From contig JAGYOH010000006.1 in NCBI GenBank assembly GCA_018399635.1, forward strand, positions 62,001-126,000: 64,000 nucleotides of DNA, given 5' to 3'. Below are positions 57,643 to 64,000 of the stretch, in pieces. The notes under the pieces are model-generated. The model saw only the letters and a list, made by a program, of their open reading frames with translations. It did not search any database and was not told where the DNA came from. A program made the position numbers and the translations under genes. Source of the stretch: Clostridia bacterium (GTDB lineage: Bacteria > Bacillota > Clostridia > Peptostreptococcales > Acidaminobacteraceae). Position 1 is the first letter of the stretch, and every line of letters starts with the position of its first letter.

Positions 57643-58695
57643 ATGAGGAAAAAATTTATTGCGATTATCGGTGTCGGTCTTGCCGTCTGGATACTTCTGA
57701 GCGGTTACAATCATTTTTTCGGTCCTGAAATCACCCTGGGGGAGAAAAACGTCACCCTTGAGATCGTCAATGAAAAAACAGGTCAGGACAGGACCGTGAC
57801 GGCCACCACCGAGGGAGAAACCCTGTATGACCTGCTGCTTGAAGAAGAGGAAGATCTGGGTGTGGTCTTTGAAAAATATGATTTCGGTTACATGGTGGAG
57901 GGGCTTCTGGGTTACCGGACCACGGTGGAGGCCCAGGAGTATTTTCATCTCACCGTCAACGGCGAGGATGCCATGACGGGTCCCGAAGGGATTCCCCTGG
58001 CCGAGGGGGATGTTTACAATTATACCCTGAGAAGCTACGGCGATTTTTCTGCTTCGGAACCCACTCGGGAGGAGAAGACCCTCACCCTGGAGATTGTCAA
58101 TGACAGGACCGGAGATGGTTTTTCCCGGGAACTGACGACCCAGGAGGAGACCCTTTATGATCTGCTGCTGACGGTGGAAGGGTCTGCCGGAGTGGTCTTC
58201 AAGGAAACGGATTCCAAAGCCGAGATTTCAGGTCTCATGAATTATGTGCCCGGGGCGGAGGAGTATTTCCATATTCTCATCGACGGCGAGGATGCCAAAG
58301 CCGGTCTCAAGCTGATTCCCCTGGTGGAGGGGGGGCGGTACAGGCTTGAGCTGAGGCGCTTTGACGGGGAAAAACCCACCCCTGCCGACGCACTTGGAAA
58401 AGCCATTACTTTCAAGGTGATTCACGAAGAGGCCAAGATTGATTTTTCCATGGCAGCCTTGACTGAAAAGGACAACCTCTACGACTGGCTGATTGAAAAT
58501 GAAGACGATCTGCAAGTGGTGCTGGAGGAATACGATTTCGGCGCCGTGGTCACCGGTCTTCTGGGGGAGGTTGCCAGAGAAGAAAAGCAGGAGTACTATC
58601 ACCTCACCATTGACGGTGAGGATGCCGTGACCGGGCCCGGGCAGGTCCAGTTGACAGATGGCGGGGTTTATCAGTTCGAGCTGAGAACCTACTGA
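57643..58695 (+). CDS. triple DUF4430 (transcobalamin beta-domain-like) surface protein
   Basis: This 350-residue protein has an N-terminal hydrophobic anchor (IAIIGVGLAVWILLSGY, no lipobox) and three repeats of about 90-100 residues, at roughly 36-125, 145-232 and 252-350. Each repeat shows the order TLEIVN, TLYDLL, a VVFEKYDFG-like stretch, then YFHLTVNGEDAMTGPEGIPL and a GDVYNYTL-like end. This is the DUF4430 pattern, related to the C-terminal beta domain of transcobalamin and intrinsic factor. With the cobalamin riboswitch upstream and an ECF S component overlapping its stop, it is a good candidate for extracellular corrinoid capture. Binding is not shown. Confidence 0.82.
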   Translation: MRKKFIAIIGVGLAVWILLSGYNHFFGPEITLGEKNVTLEIVNEKTGQDRTVTATTEGETLYDLLLEEEEDLGVVFEKYDFGYMVEGLLGYRTTVEAQEYFHLTVNGEDAMTGPEGIPLAEGDVYNYTLRSYGDFSASEPTREEKTLTLEIVNDRTGDGFSRELTTQEETLYDLLLTVEGSAGVVFKETDSKAEISGLMNYVPGAEEYFHILIDGEDAKAGLKLIPLVEGGRYRLELRRFDGEKPTPADALGKAITFKVIHEEAKIDFSMAALTEKDNLYDWLIENEDDLQVVLEEYDFGAVVTGLLGEVAREEKQEYYHLTIDGEDAVTGPGQVQLTDGGVYQFELRTY

Positions 58696-59189
58696 TGAAG
58701 CCCAAGGATATCACCACGGTAGCCATTCTGTCGGCCTCACTCACGGCCGGGAAGCTGGCCCTCAGCGCCGTTCCCAATATTGAAATCGTATCCTTTCTCC
58801 TGGTGATTTTCACCGTGGTTTTCGGGGTGAGGAAGACCCTGCTCACCGCCCTGATCTTCACCACCACTGAAATGCTGATCTACGGCTTCGGCATATGGAT
58901 CCTGGGTTATTATCTCATCTGGCCCACCTTGATTGTGATGACGGCCCTCCTCAAACCCTTTCTCAAATCGGAGTATGGTTACGCCGTCCTGTCGGGTCTT
59001 TTCGGTCTTCTTTTTGGACTGCTGTTCGCCCTGTTCGAGTCCCTCTTCTACGGAATCGGTTATGGGATCACCTACTGGATTCGGGGGATTCCCTTCGACC
59101 TCTTGCACGGGGGGTCCAATTTCGTGGTGATGCTGGTGCTTTTCAGACCCATCACCCGGTCGGTGTTGAAAATCAAAGAAAAATCCTGA
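58695..59189 (+). CDS. ECF transporter S component, probable corrinoid specificity
   Basis: This 164-residue membrane protein with five to six TM segments resembles S components of ECF vitamin transporters (TTVAILSASLTAGKLALSAVP start; IEIVSFLLVIFTVVFG; GITYWIRGIPFDLLHGGSN near the end). S components bind the vitamin and share a general EcfAAT module, which is not encoded here. The start overlaps the DUF4430 stop by one base, and both lie under a cobalamin riboswitch, so B12 or cobinamide is the probable ligand. Confidence 0.85.
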   Translation: MKPKDITTVAILSASLTAGKLALSAVPNIEIVSFLLVIFTVVFGVRKTLLTALIFTTTEMLIYGFGIWILGYYLIWPTLIVMTALLKPFLKSEYGYAVLSGLFGLLFGLLFALFESLFYGIGYGITYWIRGIPFDLLHGGSNFVVMLVLFRPITRSVLKIKEKS

Positions 59190-59192
59190 GGA

Positions 59193-59216
59193 CATCGAAA
59201 TGATGTCTTTTTTTGT
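59193..59216 (+). terminator. terminator of the second corrinoid operon
   Basis: GACATC and GATGTC with loop GAAAT are followed by seven T residues. Confidence 0.7.
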
Positions 59217-59254
59217 CCATATTGGGATACAATTGGCTTAAAGGGGGATTGAGG

Positions 59255-59842
59255 ATGAAGGGACTCAGAGAAATTGCGGCACTCATGAATCATCTTGAGG
59301 TTCTTTGGGCCTTGGGAGCCTCGTCGGTACTCTATTTCAACGGGCACCCGAGAATGCCTCAGGACTATGACATCTTTGTGAGATTCGAGGATTACCCCAG
59401 GGTCTACCAGGCCTTCAAGAAAATCGGCACTGAAATTCCGGTGAAGGAAAAGGGCGGCTTGTACAATACCCAGGGGTTTTCGAAATTCACCTGCTTTTCA
59501 GCCAAGGTGGACCTCATCGGGGGCTTCAATATTTTTCATGCCGAGGGGGAGTACCGGCTGATTCTGGACGAAAAATCCGTGGATCGTGTGGTCCGAGTGG
59601 ACTCAGAACCGGTGAGGGTCATGGCCCTCGAGGATTGGTTCATCCTCTACGGACTGATTCCGGGGCGTGAGGAAAAATCAAAGTGGGCTTTTGAAGCAAT
59701 GAAAAAGAAAAAGGAAAATCTCAATACAGGCCTGCTTGAACGGGCACTCTTGCTGGAACTGCCCCGGGGCATGAAAGAAAGCATCAAAGAAATCCTGGAG
59801 GATGGGTTAGTGAATCAGGGTAAAGGGGTAATAGATGATTAA
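59255..59842 (+). CDS. nucleotidyltransferase-fold protein
   Basis: This 195-residue protein has a pattern suggesting the polymerase beta-type nucleotidyltransferase fold: GASSVLYFNGHPRMPQDYDIF near residue 22, with a glycine-serine pair and the Asp-x-Asp acidic motif (DYDIF). VDLIGGFNIF near residue 85 could be the third acidic strand. The function is unknown; it may act on RNA or antibiotics, or be an AbiEii-like orphan. The ATG at 59255 follows GATTGAGG. An upstream in-frame start overlaps the previous terminator. Confidence 0.6.
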   Translation: MKGLREIAALMNHLEVLWALGASSVLYFNGHPRMPQDYDIFVRFEDYPRVYQAFKKIGTEIPVKEKGGLYNTQGFSKFTCFSAKVDLIGGFNIFHAEGEYRLILDEKSVDRVVRVDSEPVRVMALEDWFILYGLIPGREEKSKWAFEAMKKKKENLNTGLLERALLLELPRGMKESIKEILEDGLVNQGKGVIDD

Positions 59843-59866
59843 CTAATCAAGAAAGTGGGTGGTGAC

Positions 59867-60133
59867 ATGAATTATGCGACATTCATCGACCTGGCTCAGA
59901 TTGAATTTGATTTGTCGACGCTGTTGACCAAGGAAGATTACCTGCTTGGAGAATATATCATGTTCAATGTGGAACTGGACCATTTCACCTTCACCGTCAG
60001 CGGTGTCGTGGTGGACAAGGAACTCGTCGGGGATCAGAATCTGTACTTCGTCGATTTGATCGAGGATCACGAGGAATTGAAGGATATGCTGAACCAGTAC
60101 GGTCATCGGCGGTATTCCAACAGACACAATTAG
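59867..60133 (+). CDS. small hypothetical protein
   Basis: This 88-residue acidic protein has no recognisable domain. It is predicted to be mostly beta with an acidic C-terminal helix (LVGDQNLYFVDLIEDHEEL). It follows the nucleotidyltransferase-like gene by 24 bases and may be co-transcribed with it. The ATG at 59867 has GTGGGTGGTG upstream. The tyrS leader begins just after it. Confidence 0.5.
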   Translation: MNYATFIDLAQIEFDLSTLLTKEDYLLGEYIMFNVELDHFTFTVSGVVVDKELVGDQNLYFVDLIEDHEELKDMLNQYGHRRYSNRHN

Positions 60134-60135
60134 GC

Positions 60136-60163
60136 TTGACAACCTTCCTCCATTTGCTATGAT
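60136..60163 (+). promoter_or_regulatory. tyrS promoter
   Basis: TTGACA and TATGAT are separated by 16 bases ahead of the T-box leader. Confidence 0.65.
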
Positions 60164-60169
60164 AAAAAA

Positions 60170-60396
60170 AAGAGCAGCGGCGTTGAAAAGATGAGTAGCT
60201 TTCGGTGGGAGAATCAAGAGAGTGGGATGGCCGGTGAAAATCCCAACAAAATCGCAGAGTGAATTACGGTCTTTGAGCCCCCATGGGAAACCATGGCGTC
60301 CCTTCACGCGTTAAGTGGAGTGAGGCATCCTGGGTGATGCAAAAAAGGTGGTACCACGGGAACCCTCGTCCTTTACCGGACGACGGTTCCTTTTTT
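60170..60396 (+). promoter_or_regulatory. T-box leader, tyrosine specific
   Basis: The T-box AGGTGGTACCACGG is at 60346-60359. The specifier TAC (60265-60267, in GAATTACGGTCTTTGAGC) matches tyrosine and the downstream tyrS. The terminator GGAACC-TCGTCC / GGACGA-GGTTCC with six T residues ends at 60396. Uncharged tRNA-Tyr should allow read-through. Confidence 0.93.
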
Positions 60397-60417
60397 GATT
60401 GAATAGGAGGATGAATG

Positions 60418-61647
60418 ATGAGTAAAAATGTACTGGATGTATTGGAAGAAAGAGGTTTTATCGAGCAACTGACCCACCCTGAGGAAATTCGCGAATTGCT
60501 GGAAAAGGAAAAGGTCACCTTTTATATCGGTTTTGATCCCACGGCGGACAGCCTGCATATCGGTCACTACATTCAAATCATGGTCATGAGCATCATGCAG
60601 CAGCACGGTCACCGCCCCATCGCCCTGCTCGGCGGCGGCACCACCATGGTGGGGGATCCGAGTGACCGGACCGGCATGCGGCAGATGATGACCTTTGAAA
60701 CCATCAATCACAATGCCATGCAGTTCAAGAAGGTCTTTGAGAAATTCCTGGATTTCAGTGAAGGCAAGGCCGTCATGGTCAACAATGCGGACTGGTTGAT
60801 GGACTTGAACTACATTGAATTCCTCAGGGAGGTGGGGGTTCATTTTTCAGTGAACCGCATGCTCGGCGCCGAGGCCTACAAGAACCGGATGGAACGGGGC
60901 CTGACCTTTCTTGAATTCAACTATATGATCATGCAGGCCTATGATTTTTTGGTCTTGAATCAGAAGTACGGCTGTAAAATGCAGTTTGGCGGGAATGACC
61001 AGTGGTCGAATATTCTCGCCGGGACGGAGCTCATCCGGAAGAAGGACCAGAAGGAGGCCTTCGGCATGACCTTCACCCTGCTCACCAACAGTGAAGGTAA
61101 AAAAATGGGAAAAACTGAAAAGGGGGCCCTGTGGCTGGATGCCGACAAGACCTCTCCCTATGATTTCTACCAGTACTGGCGCAACGTGGATGATGCGGAT
61201 GTGAAAACCTGCCTCAGCCTCCTGACCTTCATTCCCATGGCGGAGGTGAATGCCCTCAGCGCCCTTGAGGGTTCCGAAATCAACCGGGCGAAGGAGCGCC
61301 TGGCCTATGAGGTCACGGAGATGGTCCACGGCACCCAGGCGGCCCGGGAAGCCGAGTCCGCCGCCAAGGCTCTCTTTGGCGGGGGTGAGGATCTGAGCAA
61401 GGTGCCCACGGTCAAAGTGTCGGCGAAAAGAATCGAAGAAGGTCTCAATCTCATCGAGCTGATGCTGGAAAGCGACATCATCAAGACCAAGTCCGAGGGC
61501 AGAAGACTCATCGAGCAGAAGGGGGTCTACCTCGGGGATGCCACCATCGAAAGCCACGAATACAACCTTTTGCCCGGGGATTTCGAGGGGGGCATGGCCA
61601 TGTTGAGAAAAGGCAAGAAGAAGTACTATAAAATCGAGTTGATATAA
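60418..61647 (+). CDS. tyrS: tyrosyl-tRNA synthetase
   Basis: This 409-residue class I synthetase has HIGH at residues 47-50 ([11 protein letters not shown]), a [11 protein letters not shown] block, and KMGKT in place of KMSKS near residue 230. A C-terminal S4 RNA-binding domain follows ([20 protein letters not shown]). It is of the TyrZ-like shape rather than the B. stearothermophilus TyrS type, judged from KMGKT. The ATG at 60418 has AGGAGG seven bases upstream; ATG at 60415 is only four bases away. Confidence 0.96.
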   Translation: MSKNVLDVLEERGFIEQLTHPEEIRELLEKEKVTFYIGFDPTADSLHIGHYIQIMVMSIMQQHGHRPIALLGGGTTMVGDPSDRTGMRQMMTFETINHNAMQFKKVFEKFLDFSEGKAVMVNNADWLMDLNYIEFLREVGVHFSVNRMLGAEAYKNRMERGLTFLEFNYMIMQAYDFLVLNQKYGCKMQFGGNDQWSNILAGTELIRKKDQKEAFGMTFTLLTNSEGKKMGKTEKGALWLDADKTSPYDFYQYWRNVDDADVKTCLSLLTFIPMAEVNALSALEGSEINRAKERLAYEVTEMVHGTQAAREAESAAKALFGGGEDLSKVPTVKVSAKRIEEGLNLIELMLESDIIKTKSEGRRLIEQKGVYLGDATIESHEYNLLPGDFEGGMAMLRKGKKKYYKIELI

Positions 61648-62181
61648 ATGGACCGGGTGATGGGAAGGGTCCAGAGGATCCTGCAGACCAGGGAAAAGGG
61701 AAAGCCCAGAATCGCCCTGGATCAAGGAGAATTCATTGAAGGCAGGGGTCTTGCGGGGGATCGGCTTTTTGATCTCAAACCCGAGATTCCGGTCCTGGCC
61801 GTCGATCAAAGACGCAGGCTGGATGAGGCGGAGGATGAGGGTCTGTGCTTTAGGCGTTTTGTTGAAACCCTGTCGGTGAGTCTTGAGGGCGGGCTGCCGA
61901 AAGCCGGGGAGAGGCTCAAAATCGGTCAGGCCCTCTTCGAGGTCAGCACCAGGAGAAAAAGCTGCTTTTCTGAATGTCTCCTGGTGAAGGAGAAGAAAGA
62001 CTGCCCCTTGAGAGAAGGGGTGGTCTACCTCAAGGTCATCGCATCGGGCAGGGTGGCGGTGGGATCCGATATCATCCATCTGGGGGAGGAAACTCATGAT
62101 CAAGGTCACGGGCCTGGAAAAAACCTTTCACATCGGCAAGAGGGAAATGAAGAAGAAGGCTCTTCACAAGAGGACCGTTGA
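61648..62181 (+). CDS. MOSC domain protein
   Basis: This 177-residue protein looks like a small MOSC-domain protein (sulfur carrier domain of molybdenum cofactor sulfurase relatives). ALDQGEFIEGRGLAGDR, ETLSVSLEG and a Cys cluster FSECLLVKEKKDCPL support it. It begins directly after the tyrS stop. The last ~28 residues (from about HDQGHGPGKNL) are compositionally odd and lie in an 86-base overlap with the ABC gene, so the true C-terminus may be near residue 150 if a frameshift is present. It may work in sulfur or molybdenum cofactor transfer. Confidence 0.68.
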   Translation: MDRVMGRVQRILQTREKGKPRIALDQGEFIEGRGLAGDRLFDLKPEIPVLAVDQRRRLDEAEDEGLCFRRFVETLSVSLEGGLPKAGERLKIGQALFEVSTRRKSCFSECLLVKEKKDCPLREGVVYLKVIASGRVAVGSDIIHLGEETHDQGHGPGKNLSHRQEGNEEEGSSQEDR

Positions 62182-62872
62182 GGCTGTCAGAGGCATAGAC
62201 TTTGAGGTGAAGCCGGGGGAAATCTACGGGCTGCTCGGACCCAACGGGGCGGGAAAAACCACCACCCTCCGGTGCATTTCCACCCTGATGCGACCCACCG
62301 CGGGCACTGTCGAGGTAGGTGGGCTCAATACGGTCTCGGCGGGGGAAAGGGTCAGGGAAAGGATCAGTTTTCTCACCAACGACCTGAAACTCGACGAGCA
62401 CTTTTCACCGGATTTCACCATGAAATTTTTTGGAGAACTGCGGCAGATGTCTCCAAAGGCCATCGAGGAAAGAAAGGACGTTCTTTTTGAGGCGCTGAGA
62501 ATCACGGGCTTCAAGAATCAGCCCATCAAGGAATTCTCCACCGGCATGCGGCAGAAACTGGCCATTGCAGTGAGTCTTCTCCATGATCCGGAGGTGGTCG
62601 TCTTCGACGAACCCACCAACGGCCTCGATGTCATCACGGCAAGGACTGTCACGGAGTTGTTGCTGGCCATGAAGCAGGACAAGAAGACCATTCTGGTGTC
62701 AACCCACGAAATGTCGGTGGCAGAGGGGCTCTGCGACCGCATCGGGATTCTCATATCGGGAAGCCTGGTCATGGAGGGGACTCTTGAGCACATTTTGAAG
62801 ACCACCGGGACGAGATCCCTGGCGGATGCTTTTTTCTGGCTCTACAAGGAATATGGTGGGGAAAATGGATAA
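62096..62872 (+). CDS. ABC-type exporter ATP-binding protein (NatA-like)
   Basis: This 258-residue ATPase has Walker A GPNGAGKTT, an ABC signature of the FSTGMRQKLAIAVSLL type (STGM instead of SGGQ), Walker B VVVFDEPTNGLDV and an H-loop VSTHE. It is typical of ABC-2 exporters such as NatA (sodium efflux) and drug exporters. GGGGGAGGAAACTC precedes the ATG at 62096, which lies within the MOSC gene. The permease gene overlaps the stop. Confidence 0.88.
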   Translation: MIKVTGLEKTFHIGKREMKKKALHKRTVEAVRGIDFEVKPGEIYGLLGPNGAGKTTTLRCISTLMRPTAGTVEVGGLNTVSAGERVRERISFLTNDLKLDEHFSPDFTMKFFGELRQMSPKAIEERKDVLFEALRITGFKNQPIKEFSTGMRQKLAIAVSLLHDPEVVVFDEPTNGLDVITARTVTELLLAMKQDKKTILVSTHEMSVAEGLCDRIGILISGSLVMEGTLEHILKTTGTRSLADAFFWLYKEYGGENG

Positions 62873-64000
62873 ACGATTGCTGAGCATTGTCAGAAAAGAA
62901 CTGAGGAGAGTATTCACGGACCGTCGTCTGGTCATGACGGTGCTGATCCTGCCGGGACTGAGCATCGCGCTCATCTACTCCGTCATGGGGATGATCACAG
63001 GGGATATGAATTCCCAGAGGGATCTGCACACCTATCGACTGGTGGTGCATGAGGCACCCGGAAACTTTTCAGACTACCTGGAGGGTCGCTGTGAAGACCG
63101 CTTCCTGCTGACTGAAAAGGAGGATTCAGGTGATGCGCTGGAGGCTTCTCTGGAGGCCCTGAGGGCGGAAACCGTCGACGGGGTCCTGGTGTTCGATGAA
63201 GGCTTTGAAAAAAGACTTGAGGATTTCAAGAGGGCGGATTCGAATCCCAATGTCAATGTCTTTTACAATCCGGTGAGCGACTACTCGGGGGATGCCTATC
63301 GGTGGCTGACCACGGAGATTCTGCCGGAATACCGGGAAGCCATCCTGGGTGAGCGTCTGGGCAACCCCGCCTATGCCCGGGTGTTCACCGTCAATCAGGA
63401 CAACTTGAACCCCTCGGTGGCCTCCGAGGAAAAAATCAGCAGCATGATCCTGGGGTCACTGATGCCGATATTCATCTCGATTTTTCTTTTTGCAGGGGCC
63501 ATGAATATCGGCATCGACATGCTTGCCGGTGAAAAGGAGCGGGGAACCCTGGCGACCATCCTGCTCACCCCGGTGAAGCGGGAAACCGTGGCCCTGGGCA
63601 AGATGATCAGCCTGGCGATCGTGGCCATGGGATCCACCATTTCCTCTCTTGCGGGGATTCTGGTCACCCTGCCCCTGTCTTCAAGTCTTTTCGGGGGGAT
63701 CGACATGGCGGACATCTCGGTGAGCCTGGATCAGTGGCTGTTTCTCGGGGCCGCCCTGGTCCTCCTGGCAGGAGTCTACGTGACCCTGATTCTCAGCCTG
63801 TCCATGATCGCCAGTTCGGTGAAGGAGGCGGGGGCCTACGTCACCCCGGTCTACATGGTGGTCCTGGTCAGCGGCATGATGGCCGCCATGGGCTTCGGCG
63901 GGGATCACTTGAGGAATTATCTCATTCCCGTATTCGGGAACGTCCTGGTACTCAGGGATATTTTCGTTGATGAAGTGACCTGGTGGGGTTTTCTGACCAA
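62865..64000 (+). CDS. ABC-2 type permease (NatB-like), truncated by window end
   Basis: This open frame continues past the window edge; 378 residues are visible. It has an N-terminal TM (LVMTVLILPGLSIALIYSVMG), then a ~180-residue extracytoplasmic loop with acidic character, followed by the NatB block MPIFISIFLFAGAMNIGIDM, GEKERGTLATILLTPVKRE and further TMs. This is the domain order of the ABC-2/NatB permeases. ATG at 62865 overlaps the stop of the ATPase gene. Export substrate (sodium, drugs or peptides) is unknown. Confidence 0.88.
   Translation, partial: MDKRLLSIVRKELRRVFTDRRLVMTVLILPGLSIALIYSVMGMITGDMNSQRDLHTYRLVVHEAPGNFSDYLEGRCEDRFLLTEKEDSGDALEASLEALRAETVDGVLVFDEGFEKRLEDFKRADSNPNVNVFYNPVSDYSGDAYRWLTTEILPEYREAILGERLGNPAYARVFTVNQDNLNPSVASEEKISSMILGSLMPIFISIFLFAGAMNIGIDMLAGEKERGTLATILLTPVKRETVALGKMISLAIVAMGSTISSLAGILVTLPLSSSLFGGIDMADISVSLDQWLFLGAALVLLAGVYVTLILSLSMIASSVKEAGAYVTPVYMVVLVSGMMAAMGFGGDHLRNYLIPVFGNVLVLRDIFVDEVTWWGFLT

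Overview
The window looks like chromosomal DNA of an anaerobic, low-to-mid GC Gram-positive bacterium of the Clostridia. The evidence is T-box leaders on metG and tyrS, strong AGGAGG ribosome binding sites, RecU and RNase M5, lipobox lipoproteins, and an anaerobe oxygen-defence set (two rubredoxins, superoxide reductase, ferritin, rubrerythrin, hybrid cluster protein). It also encodes a probable HesB-like selenoprotein with an in-frame UGA, so the cell should make selenocysteine. Sulfur-transfer genes are prominent: YeeE/YedE permeases, TusA-like proteins, a CoA-disulfide reductase/rhodanese fusion and two rhodanese lipoproteins. The lineage is an inference and I cannot name the genus.

Layout. 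1-9.8 kb (minus strand): the start of a dihydrolipoamide dehydrogenase gene, a secreted copper-amine-oxidase-N domain protein, two CstA-type transporters, an ArsA/GET3-like ATPase with a small partner, and a LytS/LytTR pair that probably controls CstA. 9.8-12.3 kb: a Tm-1-like/TIM-barrel gene pair and a small unknown gene. 12.4-17.4 kb: T-box leader, metG, tatD, rnmV, rsmA, with convergent recU. 17.4-23.3 kb: a DnaA-box cluster, the selenoprotein, a glutaredoxin, a Crp/Fnr regulator with its probable operator in front of hcp, a CoA-disulfide reductase and a TlpA-like lipoprotein. 23.3-26.8 kb: an AT-rich island between terminal inverted repeats and 98-99 bp direct repeats. It holds remnants of an IS1634-like transposase and an IS21 IstB gene, plus a complete AbiE-type toxin-antitoxin pair. 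26.8-29.2 kb: the oxygen-defence operon. 29.2-32.6 kb: a glycine betaine ABC transporter behind a long leader. 32.6-37.5 kb: rnhA, and an operon of Mrp, NifX-like and ferredoxin-type MinD ATPases with its own regulators.

37.5-41.9 kb: a sulfur or selenium uptake locus (TrxB-like flavoprotein, two YeeE/YedE halves, two identical TusA copies), a LysR regulator and another TusA-like gene. 41.9-46.2 kb: an unusual operon joining a GT2 glycosyltransferase, an ATP-grasp enzyme and an NMT1/SsuA-type ABC importer. 46.4-50.6 kb: GT4 glycosyltransferase, UDP-glucose dehydrogenase and a GT-C-like membrane protein. 50.8-53.5 kb: two-domain and four-domain rhodanese lipoproteins. 53.5-59.2 kb: a second DnaA-box cluster and two cobalamin riboswitches. 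The first riboswitch controls btuFCD; the second controls an unknown protein, a triple DUF4430 (transcobalamin-like) surface protein and an ECF S component. 59.2-64 kb: a nucleotidyltransferase-like gene, a small unknown gene, T-box/tyrS, a MOSC protein and a NatAB-like exporter cut by the window end.

The most useful observations are the selenoprotein read through UGA, the AbiE island framed by long target-site-like duplications, and the riboswitch-controlled transcobalamin-like locus.
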